Assembly (NCBI GenBank): GCA_963573385.1
Contig: CAUYLG010004830.1
Location: 18,181 to 82,180 of the forward strand
Origin: Cacajao melanocephalus
Lineage: Eukaryota > Chordata > Mammalia > Primates > Pitheciidae
Length of the DNA stretch: 64,000 bases
Direction: 5' to 3'
The translations under genes were made by a program, and so were the position numbers. The notes beneath the pieces were generated by a model. The model was given only the letters and a program-made list of their open reading frames with translations. It had not been told where the DNA came from and made no database searches. How positions within the stretch are numbered: the stretch's first letter is position 1; each line of letters starts with the position of its first letter. Shown piece after piece: positions 17,066-34,042 of the stretch.

Positions 17066-17809
17066 AATACTCTAAAACCCCAAAACTAAATATAACAGGA
17101 AAATAACATTCATTTTGTCACTATTCACTGTACAATCAACTCTGCAAGTACGCAGATATTTTTCAAAGCTTAAAATATCATATATAAAACTGTAGATGAG
17201 GAACAATGGAATTAGTGTTAACATAATTTATGCACAAATTGTTTAGTAGTTCTCATAATTCTGCAATTTTATCTTAGAGAAAAAGAAAGGTGAGAAGCAA
17301 GAAAACTGGAAGAATGCTAATATATTTTCTCATTTTGGGTTTTATATCATTAATTGTCTTTTATTTTATTTTGGCTACCATAGGCTGTTTCCCACATCCC
17401 CTGTATCTTTATCTTTATATTATTTATATCTTTTTGTTATTTATAATATAAATTACTATAATGAATATTTTAACTCCCACAATTGTCACAGAGTACTGAA
17501 GAAGCAATGATGAAAAATATCTAGACAGTACGGACTTATTTAAAGAAAAACCATGGCAACATTGACTAGTTTAAATGCGGAGTTCAGGTGGACAGATTTT
17601 AGCCTCTCCATTCCACAGTTTGTCTGTAAACATCCATAGAGCTGTTTCACATGGACATCAATATAGATATTTCTAATTTTTTCCCTGTTGGAGGGCACAA
17701 GCATATTTATCTAAGGGTAAAATTTCGTAAGACTTGGTATTTTTTGAATGTATGTGTACTAGGGTTTCTCCCCACTCTCTTAAAATAAGTAAAATATTTC
17801 TGTTTCCAG
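17066..17809. other. Unassigned AT-rich sequence
   Basis: Very AT-rich (for example 17340-17480), with no gene. Its end is a good splice-acceptor-like tract, described in the next entry. Confidence 0.5.
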
Positions 17810-17937
17810 AGCTTTCCAAATACACACATCCTGACAAATTGGTTTGTGATGATATGAGACTAGGCAGTTTGCCCATAATTGAAGACATTTTGCCAACAAG
17901 TCACAGGCTGCCAAGAGAAGCTGCAGAAGCATTCTGA
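17810..17937 (+). other. Candidate terminal coding exon (speculative)
   Basis: TATTTCTGTTTCCAG ending at 17809 is a good splice-acceptor-like tract. Immediately after it, one frame is open for about 42 codons and stops at TGA 17935-17937. The other two frames stop earlier. The peptide has an ordinary protein-like composition: it includes PDKLVCDDMRLG and ends EAAEAF. I do not recognise the protein, and the frame also runs upstream into AT-rich sequence to 17734. The 600 bp downstream is repeat-free with ATTAAA at 18384-18389 and AATAAA at 18560-18565, as a 3' untranslated region could have. No upstream exon is identifiable here, so this may be coincidence. Confidence 0.2.
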
Positions 17938-22421
<4,484 letters not shown>

Positions 22422-22429
22422 TAAAAGTC

Positions 22430-23360
22430 ATTCTTCACTCTGCCTAGGTGGATGTGTCTCTCTCCACTTGTTCTCTAGACCCCAACCATCCTCCCTTCTC
22501 AAGGGCTGGCTCCTTAATGATCTCATTCTCTTCCTGTGTCTTTATCTACTGTCTACCAATCCCTCTTTTTGCCAGCAGTATTTAAACATATTCTAATCTA
22601 CCTTCAAAAGAAACTCCCCACCCATCTCTCACCCTCCTGCCTCCCCACCCAGGTATAGCTATTCCAGCTCTCTCTCTTCACAGCCAAATGTTTTCTAGGG
22701 AGCTCTCTATACTTTTTATCTTTGTTTCCTCACATTCCACCCATCCTTTGAACCCTTGTCACCTGTTCTGACACTGCTCTCACTGAGGTCTCTGATTTCT
22801 ATGCCATGGGGCTCAACCTAATGGATACTTCGTGGTCCTTCCATTACCTTGACAGTCCCACAGCAGGTAATACCAGTGAACACTCTTTATCTTGGACTTG
22901 TCTCTCCTTTCATCCTCTGTGACTGCCTTCTCTTCGTTTTTGTCCTCCTACCTGGTTCAAAGCTCCTTTCTATTCCTCCATCCATCACATCAATGTTGGT
23001 GCTTTGGCTATGTTTCATCACTCATCTTTTCCTCTTCTCACTCGTCCCACTGTCCCTGGGCCATCTTATCCTTTCCTGTGGTTTAATTAGCATATAACAA
23101 TGACCCACCCCCACCATCCATCTCCAGGACAGATCTTTCTCCAGAGGTGCACACATGCAGGTAACTTCCAAGGACATATCTCAACATAAAGACCTCAAAC
23201 TCAATGTGTCCAAAAGGGAGCCCATTATCCCCCTTGCCTACAAATGTATTCTTCCTCTTGCACATGATTTATGAATGAATGGTGCCATGCATGGTATTCC
23301 CTGTCAAGCCATACGTGTCTGCTCCTTCTCCTTCACCCCACATTCATTAACAACAGAAAC
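22430..23360 (+). mobile_element. L2 LINE remnant spanning the reverse-transcriptase domain
   Basis: About 900 bp follows L2 ORF2 in sense. CACAGCCAAATGTTTTCTAG (near 22680) matches the IAKLLE segment. ACTGCTCTCACTGAGGTCTC precedes the area where L2 reads LLDLSAAFDTVDH. TCCTCCTACCTGG (22946 on) and AACTCAATGTGTCCAAAAGG (23200) match later ORF2 segments. Catalytic motifs are destroyed and there are many indels. It explains the open frames at 22849-23097. Confidence 0.7.
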
Positions 23361-23793
23361 CAGTGAGGAGGAATCACATTGCTGTTTAAAGTACCCTGTT
23401 ATCAAAGCAGAGTTACCTCTTTCCTTTGGCAGTTCTTACCCTGGGCATCCTCTTTGAAGAAGAGAGAGAGAGACAAAAATAGGAAAAACTGCTCTTTTCC
23501 TTGGCTAGAGAATGTCAAGAGGTAGATTAAAATAAAAAGCCACAGCAGAACTTTACCCCCGACATAGCAGCTCTTTCCTGGCTCCTGCTATGACTCTAAG
23601 GTCAAGTGTAAACAAAGAGGGAAACTCGCTACTGCTTTCCTGCTCCTAGAACTAGGTAAGAATTTTTTTAAAAACATAGTTTAGCTGCAAAGAAGAAATG
23701 TATGTCTTTAGAAACTAGAAAAACTGAATGTAAGAATTTCCTAGATATATATTGTCAAAGAAATAGAATACAGAATTAGCCGTTTTTATGAAC
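23361..23793. other. Unassigned sequence
   Basis: A short (GA)n run is at 23458-23475. No gene or clear repeat. Confidence 0.5.
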
Positions 23794-23801
23794 ATCTAGA
23801 C

Positions 23802-23991
23802 CTGTGCTAATATGCTACTACTGGCAATACATCACTATTTAATTAAAATTAAATTAAAAAGCACAGTCCTCAGTCGCACTAGCTACACTGCATGTGCTCA
23901 GCACCTACACGTGGCTAGCTAGTGGCTATCCCAGTGCCCAGTGCAGAATAGAACATTCCATCATTACAGAAAGACCTATTTGAGGTTGCTG
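23802..23991 (+). mobile_element. Short non-autonomous hAT DNA transposon
   Basis: The 190-bp body contains CAGTCGCACTAGCTACACTG, ACACGTGGCTAG, TAGTGGCTATC and TAGAACATTCCATCATTACA, the known order of an abundant mammalian hAT-Charlie-type element. ATCTAGAC (23794-23801) and GTCTAGAC (23992-23999) flank it. These 8-bp duplications contain TCTAGA, the established preferred hAT target core (nTCTAGAn). I do not assert the subfamily name. Confidence 0.85.
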
Positions 23992-23999
23992 GTCTAGAC

Positions 24000-24564
24000 A
24001 AATACAATTACAGAAATGAGAACAGCAAATAAAACAAAGAGGGGTAGGATATAGTGAGAGAAGAAAAGCCCAGTGGTGAATTTACAATAGAAAGAACTAT
24101 GCCTTTGGCCTTCATAAAGTAAAAGGAAGTCTGATAAATAAGTAGGAAGTCTCAGGGGATGTTTAGGGAAAGGCCGTCCCTGACCTGGTGGGATGGTAGT
24201 GTTCAGAGGAACTTGACACTAGCCTTGATATTAACATCCTCTGGTTCTTTCTCAGGTTACACTACTGCCCTCCTGGAAGACCTGAGCAGCAGTTGTCAGT
24301 GCTGGGGTCCAGACACTCAGAAGAGTTGGCACTGGTTTTGAGTGCACGAACCATCTGCTAAAAAGTATATTTAAAGCACCAGTTTGTGCCTTGTGTGCAC
24401 TGTGATGAGTTAGGCTCTTCCAGCCATAACCAGATTATGATGGACTTGCATTCTGATATTCCCTCTTGAGTGAAGGACAACGAAGCAGCCAGCATTCAAT
24501 TGCCTACATTGTATTTCTCTAGAAAGAGAATCTCCATCATTGTAGGAGTTAAATCTAATTTGTT
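24000..24564. other. Unassigned sequence
   Basis: No gene or repeat named. The 60-codon frame at 24159-24341 has no recognised motif. Confidence 0.5.
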
Positions 24565-24645
24565 CTAACATTTACAACAGTGCCTGGCACAGAGTAAAGA
24601 TTCCACACATATTTGTTGCATGAAAATATGTTGGGCATCATTCAT
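24565..24645 (+). mobile_element. L2/MIR 3' tail fragment
   Basis: ACAGTGCCTGGCACAGAGTA followed by ATATTTGTTGCATGAA is the standard tail sequence of these old elements. Confidence 0.65.
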
Positions 24646-24723
24646 AAGCCTCGAGAAAGTTTGAAAATACCCAGCCTATAAAATAAAATATGTCTTCCAA
24701 GTATAACATTTAAGAATTCAGAG

Positions 24724-25290
<567 letters not shown>

Positions 25291-25456
25291 TACTTATGGT
25301 AAATCCTTTGTTCATTCCTCCTTGTGTTCCTTTAGAGACCAGTGCAGTACCTGCAGGCCACACTGCTCCATCAATTCTTCTCAAACTGGATTGTTTAAGA
25401 ATATGTCAGGGCTAGTTCATCACACCGTCTTAATATGTGTGAAATATGTAAATGAA

Positions 25457-25625
25457 TGGTGATGATGATAGCTAACACTTACTGAGCACTTACTATGCAC
25501 AGAACTAGGTAAATTATTTATATGATCCTGAGACAGGCAACGTGACTTGCCCAAGACCAGGTGGACTTAGGTGGCAGAAAGAAATTCAAACCCATGTCTA
25601 ACTCCTCTTTCCTTTGATGCAGTGT
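25457..25625 (+). mobile_element. MIR SINE
   Basis: ATGATAGCTAACACTTACTG, AGCACTTACTATGCACAG, GTGACTTGCCCAAGACCAGG, TTCAAACCCATGTCTAACTC run through most of the MIR consensus in order. Confidence 0.75.
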
Positions 25626-27719
25626 TTCATCATCTTTGACAAATGTGGATTGTTTTTTTTTCTACTTTGCAGATATTACTTTTGATGCTCTGTATAAAAT
25701 ACAAATGATTATTACCCACAAACAACTTTTAACATCTGCCATATAGTTTCCTATGATTATGAACAACAAATTGTTTTGGAGGTATTTTAGTACCTAATAT
25801 GAGCTACAAGCTACTATCATTTATCATTCTCCATGTCTACTATAATCAACTTTACCACTAAAGAGAAAATTAATTTTTTTCTGCAATTAGATAATCCTTC
25901 AGAATTATTTTTGAATAACATAAAGAATAAATTCATTCTTTATTATAAAGACATATTCTCATGGAATTTTTAATAACTGATGTGAATTTTAAAGCTCCCT
26001 CACTATCTACAAAGGTGACGAAAGAGAAACATTAGTCAGAGCATGTTTTTATTGTAACTTAGGATCACTATTCTTCAAGGAGGTGGGAATGGATATGGGT
26101 ATGACACATTAGTTGCTCAACATTATTTCCTGTTTATGAAGCCAGGTAAATTATATGAGAGAGAAAAACAAAACATTCTACTAACAACACAACTAAATGG
26201 CATGGTATCAAAATAAACCTTAAGCAACTAATAATTAGAGTCAAAAAAATTCAAAGGCAAGATTAAAAAATTTTATAGAGAGAAAAATCTCCTGATGGAC
26301 AGTAAACTAAATGCACGCCTCTTTCCTATCCTTCTTGCTTCTCTCTACTATATATAACTTTGAGAAGTGGGTTTTGTAAATGCATTTCAACCCCTCTCCA
26401 TTGTATGACACAGTAAGATTTGCTTTTTCCTAAAATTACATTTAACAGATCTGTTATTTTGATAGACTGAACTTCCGTAATAGCATACTTGATTCTAGAA
26501 TATAGCTTTCATTGGTTTATTGTTTTCCAATTATTGGTTTAGGTTATGCTATGGTTTGTGATGTGGAAATTCTATACACCAGATTTACATATATATTCAG
26601 TTGCTACGTGCTTTTTTAAAACACTCTATCATCAAAATCACATAAAACCTGGCTATTTTCCTTATGAAAATGGGTATTTTGGTTTATATCGATGCTGTCT
26701 CTGGGGATTTGAAGTGTAAGTATAGACTTATTTTCATTCAAAAATCACTTCTTTGCCAACCCTCTCCTCATGCCTTCAAAACCAGGAAATATGCCAAGAT
26801 TTTTAGAAAATATATTTACTTATTCTTCAAATGTACTTGGAAGGAGATTAAAGCATAGAAAAATAAAAGCACATGAATAGGATTTGTGGGCTAAAAGAGA
26901 TATATGCAGTTCATTTAGTTGTCGGTTCCAAGAAGGAAAGAGAGAAAAAAAGAAAGCAAGGAATGAGGGAAAGGAGAAAGGAAGACAGACAGGCTCAAAA
27001 ATTTGAGGCGATTATTGTAATGTTTCTCCAAAACCATGCCTTAATTAATTATACCTATCAAATTATTGAATTAAATTCTGTTTTAAACATGTATATAAAT
27101 ATTACTCTGCTTTGTATTTGGTAGGGGCAATGAAAAATGTTTTCTAAAAGGAATACTTCTAATACAGACACTGAGGTTTTATAAAGATAAGAACACTAGA
27201 AGTTATGTATCCAGCTGGATGATTAGTGACTCACAAAAGTACAAATTATGTTAGCTTGCTTCGCCCAAAGGTCCACTGAAAAAAAAATATTTGATCACTG
27301 TGAAGTACAAGTTCCTTCAATTTAGGCATCAAGAATATTTGCAGACATTAGGCAATTTGGACATTGGTATGAAGCTGCCTACTGGTTTTCCTAATTAAAA
27401 AAAATGAGGATTATCAATCACTTAAGACAAAACGAGGAAAATCAAATTGTGTAAAGGAGAGTTATTCTTATTCCAGTTTTAAAGTTCTAAAAAGTTTATT
27501 TTCCTCTTGGAGTCTATAAGGCTATTTCAAAGGGCAATTTAATACTTCTTGGGGAATGGAAGAGAAAAGCAATTAAAAACCAGTGTAATACAATGAGTTT
27601 CCATTTAAGTCACCAAATATGTGCAGTGTGCTTCATGCATGTTATGGCTAACACAGCAAGTTTGTGTTTTATATATCTAAGGACATCACAGATAACAGAA
27701 ATGAAGTGAGTTTTCTAAG
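25626..27719. other. Long AT-rich stretch without recognised features
   Basis: No Alu, LTR or gene is seen over about 2.1 kb. A purine-rich run (AAGGAAAGAGAGAAAAAAAG) lies near 26930-26990 and accounts for the lysine/arginine-rich frame at 26873-27124. Old repeats may be hidden. Confidence 0.5.
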
Positions 27720-27935
27720 GTACTTAAACTCTCTGTGCCTTAGCTTCTTCACCTGTAAAATGAATCAGTAACAACAACTGTTTATTAGGTTGCTAGAAGG
27801 ATTTAATAACTTGTACATAACTTGCCCTGACTAGTGAAAGCACTTGGTATTTTTAAATGAAGTCCACCTGGTAGTGAAGAGGGTGAAGCCACTTCCTCCC
27901 CAGTCTCAAGGCCCCACACCTTTTCACTATACCAC
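27720..27935 (+). mobile_element. MIR SINE
   Basis: TCTCTGTGCCTTAGCTTCTT, CACCTGTAAAATGAATCAGT, TTGCTAGAAGGATTTAATAA, GAAAGCACTTGG match the second half of MIR in order. CACCTTTTCACTATACCACA at 27917-27936 resembles the MIR terminus. Confidence 0.6.
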
Positions 27936-29147
27936 ACAGACTCTGAGCATAAGTAATGGAAGCCTAAAAGCTCCTGAAGACATTTTAAGACTTTAAAATA
28001 TTTTAACAGTATTCTAATATTTAACAGCAAAATAGTAAATTTTGAGCTGCCACTTAGAATTCTAATGAGAACATATAGTATTTCTTGCCCTGAACCAGCA
28101 GTGAGAACGAATTCCTGCTCTGCTTCCAACAGTAGGTGTGTGTACTGGTAGTGCAAGGGGTAACCCATAATCAGGCATCATTATTAAAAATTAAAATAAT
28201 CGAATTAAAAATCGATATTGTTCCATGGGGGCAGGTTCTAAATTCTAAAAAATAATATTTAAATAATGATTTAAAGACTTTCTATGAGCCAGGGTGCTCC
28301 ATGAAATACAGGATAACGGCAGTAAGCCAAACATAACCAGCATGTATTGTGCATCCATGGGGTAAATCATGACAGAGACCCACTGGAGAATAATATTAGC
28401 AGAGAGTCAACTACAAAAAACATCAAAAGATATTCTGAGTCCTAGGAAGTTACATGCAAAATGATAATACATCATTATCAATGTCAAGGAACAGTTGGTA
28501 AAATGAAATGGATGATCCAAATTTCCTAGTAATTTCATTGACTCGAATGCACATTTTTTACATTTAACATGTATAAAACAGAGTTGAAAACAGGAGATGG
28601 AAAATTCCAGTCAATTTTGACTGGCAGCTATTGATAGGGTTGCTGCAATGTGCACACAGAGAAACATGGCTGCCACTCCTGATGGCACAACTGCAGAGCT
28701 GCAAGCCCACAACATTTGAGCCAAGAAACCATTTGATGGTCATTTGAGAAAAGAATGAATTGCTGCCTGAAAACTTTCTGCAGACAAATTCTGAAAAGAG
28801 CAAGAAAGTCCCAGCATATAAATGCATAGGTTTGCATGAAATCCAGATATGACAGAGGGGCTCTCAAAAGTGCTACTTCAGCAATTCCTCTGTAGGCCAG
28901 AGGACCTGCGAGGACAGCAGGGCCATAGATGGACAGGAAATGAAAAGATTCAGAAAAGACTGCCTACAAAAGAGTGATAGCATTACATTACATTTGCTTA
29001 GCTTTGCTTTTATTGTTATGTATGTTCAAGTGATAAATCATAAATACCTATGTAGAAATAAGCCTAAGATAGCTCTGTCAATAAGTTGAAAATAAAAATC
29101 TAAGTGGGAAAAATACTGTAAAATTTTAATACAGTGAAATTGGTAGC
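27936..29147. other. Unassigned sequence
   Basis: No gene. The 121-codon minus frame 27803-28168 overlaps the MIR and has no domain. The 87- and 79-codon minus frames near 28564-28867 overlap in different registers and look like chance. Confidence 0.5.
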
Positions 29148-29150
29148 ATT

Positions 29151-29464
<314 letters not shown>

Positions 29465-29530
29465 TAATGATACTTACTGGTGGTGTTGTTAATCTTAGGT
29501 TTGATGAAATGCAATATATTTGATACATAA

Positions 29531-29873
29531 TGCTTACAGTCTGAATATGTTCCCTTCAAAATTCAGGTGTTGCCAAGTGATAAGAGGTGAGGCCTTTAAA
29601 ATGTGATTAGGCCATGAGAGGTCCTCCCTCAGTAACGGGATTAAGATCCTTATAAAAGAGGTTTCTTGGGACATTCAGTCTCTTACCCTTCTGCCTTCTG
29701 CTATGTGATGACACAGCCAACATTCTCCAGAGAATGCAACCCTCACCAGACAGCCTAACCTGCTGGCACTTTAATCTAAAACTTCCCAGCCTCCAGAAGT
29801 GTGAGAAAATAAATATTTATTCTTTACCCAGTCTCAGTCATTCTGTGATAGGAGCACAAATCAGACTAAGACA
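29531..29873 (+). mobile_element. MLT1-type MaLR solo LTR
   Basis: The order AATATGTTCCCTTCAAAATTC, TGAGGCCTTTAAAATGTGAT, GGGATTAAGATCCTTATAAA, AGCCTCCAGAAGTGTGAGAA, AATAAATATTTATTC, AGACTAAGACA is the MLT1A-like LTR. AATAAA in the U3/R part is its poly(A) signal. No internal retroviral sequence follows. Confidence 0.8.
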
Positions 29874-30004
29874 CCATTTTCATCTGGTCTCCTCATCTCT
29901 CCAGCACTCTCTCTTTTTGAGAGCTTTTGCAATCTTCTTCTTCTGTCCTACTTCTTGATATGTGGTCCTTCCATTTGATTCTGTATTAAGTTTAGTCTTC
30001 ACAG

Positions 30005-30245
30005 AAGATAGATAAAGGTTAAAAGGACAGGCCTAAAGTCACACTGCTGAGATTCAAATTCTAACTTTCTCAGTTACTGGCTGTGTGACTTTGGGTAAAT
30101 TATGAAAAACCCATCTTTACCTCAGATTCCTCATCTGTAGAAAGGGAATAATCTTATAGGATTGTTGGGAAGATGAAATAGGATGATACATGGAAAGTGC
30201 TTTGAATTATCCTGAGCACATATTAAATGTTCTCGTTAGTGTTGG
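30005..30245 (+). mobile_element. MIR SINE, nearly full length
   Basis: GATTCAAATTCTAACTTTC, ACTGGCTGTGTGACTTTGGG, CTCAGATTCCTCATCTGTAG, TAGGATTGTTGGGAAGATGA, GGAAAGTGCTTTGAATTATC follow MIR in order. Confidence 0.75.
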
Positions 30246-30459
30246 CAACCATATTTTTTGATGTTTTTGTTTTGTAATTGAGTAATGAATGTAAGCTTTT
30301 ATGTAGCATATCTTGAAAACATTTTCATTAATGAGTCCCAAACTTCTTTTCTGTTCCTACCCTCCACCTTCTACTGCCCAGCTGATATGTAGTAAGGACT
30401 TGTGTTTCTCTAACACAAAATCCTCTATCATTATCTTACATGGCATTGTGTTAAGTTTT

Positions 30460-30552
30460 CCCAGAAATCCTCTAATGAGGTATTATTAACCTCACTTTTC
30501 ATACAATAGAACAGACTGGAAAGGATTTAGTAACTTTTGTAAGGTCACATAG
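30460..30552 (+). mobile_element. MIR, first part, split by the LTR that follows
   Basis: AATGAGGTATTATTAACCTC, CAGACTGGAAAGG, TTGTAAGGTCACATAG follow the MIR middle. The element resumes after the LTR at 30931 with CAGCCACGTGTGG, GGAATTTGTATCCAGGTGC. Confidence 0.6.
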
Positions 30553-30930
30553 TAATATGGTTTGGCTCTCTATCCCCACCCAAATCTATTTTCAAATTGT
30601 AATCCACATAATCCCCATGTGTCAAGGGAGGGACCCCATGGGAGGTGGTTGGATCATGGAGGTGGTTTCCCCCATGCTGTTCTCATTATAGTGAGTTAGT
30701 TCTCACAAGATCTCATGATTCTATAAGCACCTGGCATTTCTTCTGCTTGCACCTCTCTCTCCTGCCACCATGTGAAGAAGTTCTTGCTTCCCCTTCACTT
30801 TACGCCATGATTATAAGTTTCCTGAGGTCTCCCAGCCATGCTGAACTGTGAGTCAATTAAACCTCTTTCCTTTATAAATTACCGAGTCTTGGGTAGTATC
30901 TTTATAGCAGTGTGGGAATGAACTAATACA
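30553..30930 (+). mobile_element. MST/THE1-type MaLR solo LTR
   Basis: It begins TAATATGGTTTGGCTCTCTA and ends AATGAACTAATACA. The internal TGGTTGGATCATGGAGG, GTTCTCACAAGATCTCATG and AATTAAACCTCTTTCC are diagnostic of the MST/THE1 LTR group. CATAG (30548-30552) and CACAG (30931-30935) are the 5-bp target duplication with one change. It is a solo LTR inserted inside a MIR. Confidence 0.88.
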
Positions 30931-31015
30931 CACAGCCACGTGTGGGGAGCTGGAATTTGTATCCAGGTGCTTGTGACTTCAAAGCTGTCATGTCCATTTC
31001 TGGCTCCCATATATA
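30931..31015 (+). mobile_element. MIR, second part
   Basis: Continuation of the MIR interrupted by the LTR: CACAGCCACGTGTGGGGAGC, GGAATTTGTATCCAG, then GACTTCAAAGCTGTCATG, which matches the MIR end. Confidence 0.6.
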
Positions 31016-31515
31016 TCAGAGGAAGAGAAGGAAAACAAGACACATAATGACGGCAGAGTTGCAAGCTCCTTCTTAAGGCAAGCAATTGTAATTCTTAGCA
31101 GAATTCAAACTCAGGTCTGAACGACCCCGGACTGTTCTTAACTACTTCACTCTTTTTTGCCTTTATTTTGGTAGAGGGTAGAAGTACCCTCTAGGGAAGA
31201 AATAATTCTCTCCAAAGACAAAATTATGGGTCACAAATTTATATCAAATATATCTAAAGGGGGATGTGTCCAAAATGCAATCTAAGAGGGAAATTAGAGT
31301 TTGTGCAGAGCACATCAAAATGTCTTGGTATTCTGTCTAGCAGCATACCAATACCAACATGAATGTGATTAAGTACATTAACTATAGTTTGATTAGCTAT
31401 AATTGCAGGAATCATTAGATTCTTATTAGTTTTAATTGCAGATATATATCCCTCTCATAATTCACAGTAGGAAAATATGACCTAAAGAAAATCTTAATTC
31501 AAATAGTGCATCATC
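31016..31515. other. Unassigned sequence
   Basis: No gene or clear repeat. An AT-rich duplicated motif (TAGTTTGATTAGC and similar) occurs near 31380-31440. Confidence 0.5.
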
Positions 31516-31625
31516 GGGAGGCTGAGGTGAGAGGATCCCTTGAACTCAGAAGTTTGAGGTTTCAGCAAGCCATGATCACATCAATGCACTCTAGCCTGGG
31601 TGACAGGGTGAGATCCTGTTTCACT
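31516..31625 (+). mobile_element. Alu right-arm fragment
   Basis: GGGAGGCTGAGGTGAGAGGA to CTAGCCTGGGTGACAGGGTG is the Alu right arm alone, with no left arm or A tail. It is diverged (GGTTTCAGCAAGCC). Confidence 0.85.
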
Positions 31626-31969
31626 GTGTCATTTTAGTATTTTTTCATGTGTTTTCACAAATTACAATGTTTAGTACATTTCTGCAACAGAAAACCTAAT
31701 TGTGTTTATAAAATTTTATTTTATAAATTTTATTTGCATGTATAGTTTTACGCAAAACTAAGCAGGAAAGTCAGGAAATCTGAATCACACCATAAAGTGA
31801 ACTTCCAATAAAGGGAAACTTGGTTTCTCAGATATGGGGGAGAAAGCCACTATCCTTCCAACACAAAGCCACGATGTTCCTTCAGGTTTCCTGAAAATAG
31901 GAAACGCCCTGTCTAACGCCCTGTATAACCTCAGCATTCAGTTTCTTTAGGCTTACGAGAAAGTTCACT
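31626..31969. other. Unassigned sequence
   Basis: AT-rich, with a self-complementary AAAATTTTATTTTATAAATTTT region near 31710. No gene. Confidence 0.5.
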
Positions 31970-32300
31970 TAGTCCTTCATCCATTCCACAATATTACTGA
32001 GCACCTGCACCCTGCCAGATAATATCCTAGGAACGAGGGAAGCGTCAAGTGGGGAACAACCCCAGTGGGAAAAACCAGATGTACTCATGATCTGGTGGAG
32101 GTCATAAAAAAAGCAAAGACAAAAACAAAATCTTGAGGTTATTCACAGATCCCATCTGTGTCTCCAACCTTTCACAGGGTGTGTTTAGCATCGCTGTCCA
32201 CTGCACACTTTTGCAGACGGGAGACTGAAGCTATTAGAGGAAGTGACTTAGCTCTGCTCACCAGGAAAACCAAGAGAGTAGATTTAAGGACTTCTAATTT
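31970..32300 (+). mobile_element. L2/MIR-type remnants
   Basis: CATTCCACAATATTACTGAG, CTGCCAGATAATATCCTAGG (31980-32030) fits the L2-like 'TTTACTGAGCACC...CAGGCACTGTGCTAGG' stretch. CAGACGGGAGACTGAAGC, GTGACTTAGCTCTGC (32210-32260) fits MIR. Confidence 0.5.
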
Positions 32301-33509
32301 ATAGGCAAAGATTTTTTAAAAAACTAAATGTATATTCTTCACTCAAAATGGCTATTTTTGTAAATGCTATTCTGTAGATTAACTTCCAACATGAAGTTGA
32401 AGTTAAATTGATTGAGCTAAAGGGATCTAAAACAATGTACATTGAATAGACACTGTTCACAATTGGTGCTCATTATTCAACCAAGAAACAAATGAGATTC
32501 CACAGACAGCCTGTTATTGGTACATTAATATACTTAAAGCAGAGGAGTCAGCCAAAAAAGTGTCCATAATTACATGAATGTACTCTGTCCTCAGGGTAAC
32601 TCTAGGAGGTGGGCAGGTGGGGGGTGGGGGTGGAGCAAGTTTTTCATTTAAAATGATTCAAGGTTCCTCTTTTAAATTAAAAAAAAAATCCTCAGTGGGC
32701 CAGCGAGTGGCCTGGAATGAGACTAGAAGATATTCATTACCTAGTTCAGATGAAAGATGTTTTAAAAACTGCCTTATATGATGTGATTTCATTAATGATA
32801 TAAAAAATCCTATTCTTCAACAAACACTTATTTTGTGAACTTTACTGCAGGCATACATTTCCCTATTTTTAAAAAGTACATTGTAGGGCTGCCCACCACT
32901 ATTATGAACTTTTCTAAATCTTCTTATCATATCAAGGAGGACTTGAAGCAGAAGGTTTTAAAGCTGAAAGATAGGGTTATTAAACCACAATCCTGGCACC
33001 TGCAGAGCCCTGGGGCAGCTTGGAGCTTTTGTTTATGAATGCAAGGGCTATGTCTATGTCTTGAAAACCAGGAATCTAAGTTCAAACTTAGTCCATTCTA
33101 GAAAAATGAGTCTTTTTTGAAGAAGCCACAGAACACTTCAGGTATGCTTTCCAGGATTTGACATCAGACAAAAGCCAGGATTAGAGGATATGGAAGAACG
33201 TCCATCATCTGCCACCAACCTGGGGTGTTATCATCGGCGTGCCACAAACTCCTGGCACCTTAGTCTCTTAACCACACAATTTATAATCAGACTAGGTTAT
33301 CCTTATGGTCCTTTTCATTTCTAAAATTCAAATTCATACATATTCCTTCTAATATTTACCATACATCTTTTTTGCTTTAAATTTGCTTTCCTCTCATCTT
33401 GTATCCAGTGGTAATAAAAACATGCATCATCATCAAATCATTGCACATGATGACATTTATATAAAACCCAAAACACTGTGATAAAACTTATTCAAATTGA
33501 GGGGACTGG
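32301..33509. other. Unassigned sequence
   Basis: No gene or named repeat. A short G-rich run GGTGGGCAGGTGGGGGGTGG is at about 32608. Confidence 0.5.
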
Positions 33510-33574
33510 TTTCCCATGCTGACCATAATGCTCTATCATAAACATTTGCATATTGTCAGTTTAAACAATGCACA
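33510..33574 (+). repeat. Direct repeat, copy 1 (65 bp)
   Basis: TTTCCCATGCTGACCATAAT to TTAAACAATGCACA. The same sequence recurs at 33975-34042 with three base changes and one short indel region. It is not a recognised transposon. Confidence 0.85.
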
Positions 33575-33594
33575 GTAGTTAGTCCATTTGCCAC

Positions 33595-33665
33595 GGGTCC
33601 TGAAGCCAGAAAGTAGTAAGGCTGGGATTCAAATCCAGGATGCTGTGTCTAAGGACCACTGAAAT
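33595..33665 (+). mobile_element. MIR 3' fragment
   Basis: GGCTGGGATTCAAATCCAGG with GTGTCTAAGGACCACT matches the MIR region '...GGGATTCGAACCCAGG...'. Confidence 0.6.
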
Positions 33666-33974
33666 ACTGCTTATTTGTAGTTGAATCACAACACATTTCA
33701 GGTGATGGAGATTCAGGGGCTGAAGGAACCACAGCAGAAACACTGTACAGAAACTTCACACACAGCCCCTCTTACCACCCGACGGCCTCCACCATCCCAC
33801 CTCCCACCGTGGTGAGCCACCATGACTGGCACAGAATCACACTAGAGAAGGCCACGACATACTCATATATAACAATCACACCGAAGGATCCCAGCACGTA
33901 AGATGGATTTATTTGACTTTGGTGTGCAGTGTGGGAAGATCCACTTTTTCCTTTCCTTGCAGTTAGAACTCTGA
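33666..33974. other. Unassigned sequence
   Basis: GC-richer around 33760-33840 (CACCCGACGGCCTCC), no gene. Confidence 0.5.
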
Positions 33975-34042
33975 TTTCCCATGCTGATCATAATGCTCTA
34001 GTACCATAAACATTTACATATTGTCAATTTAAACAATGCACA
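33975..34042 (+). repeat. Direct repeat, copy 2 (68 bp)
   Basis: Second copy of the sequence at 33510-33574, starting 465 bp downstream in the same orientation. The differences are transitions plus GTACC versus TC in the middle. Confidence 0.85.

Noticed and set aside
22849..23097. Overlapping 82- and 64-codon frames that look hydrophobic
   Set aside because: They lie in the L2 remnant. Pyrimidine-rich DNA translates to leucine/serine-rich peptides.
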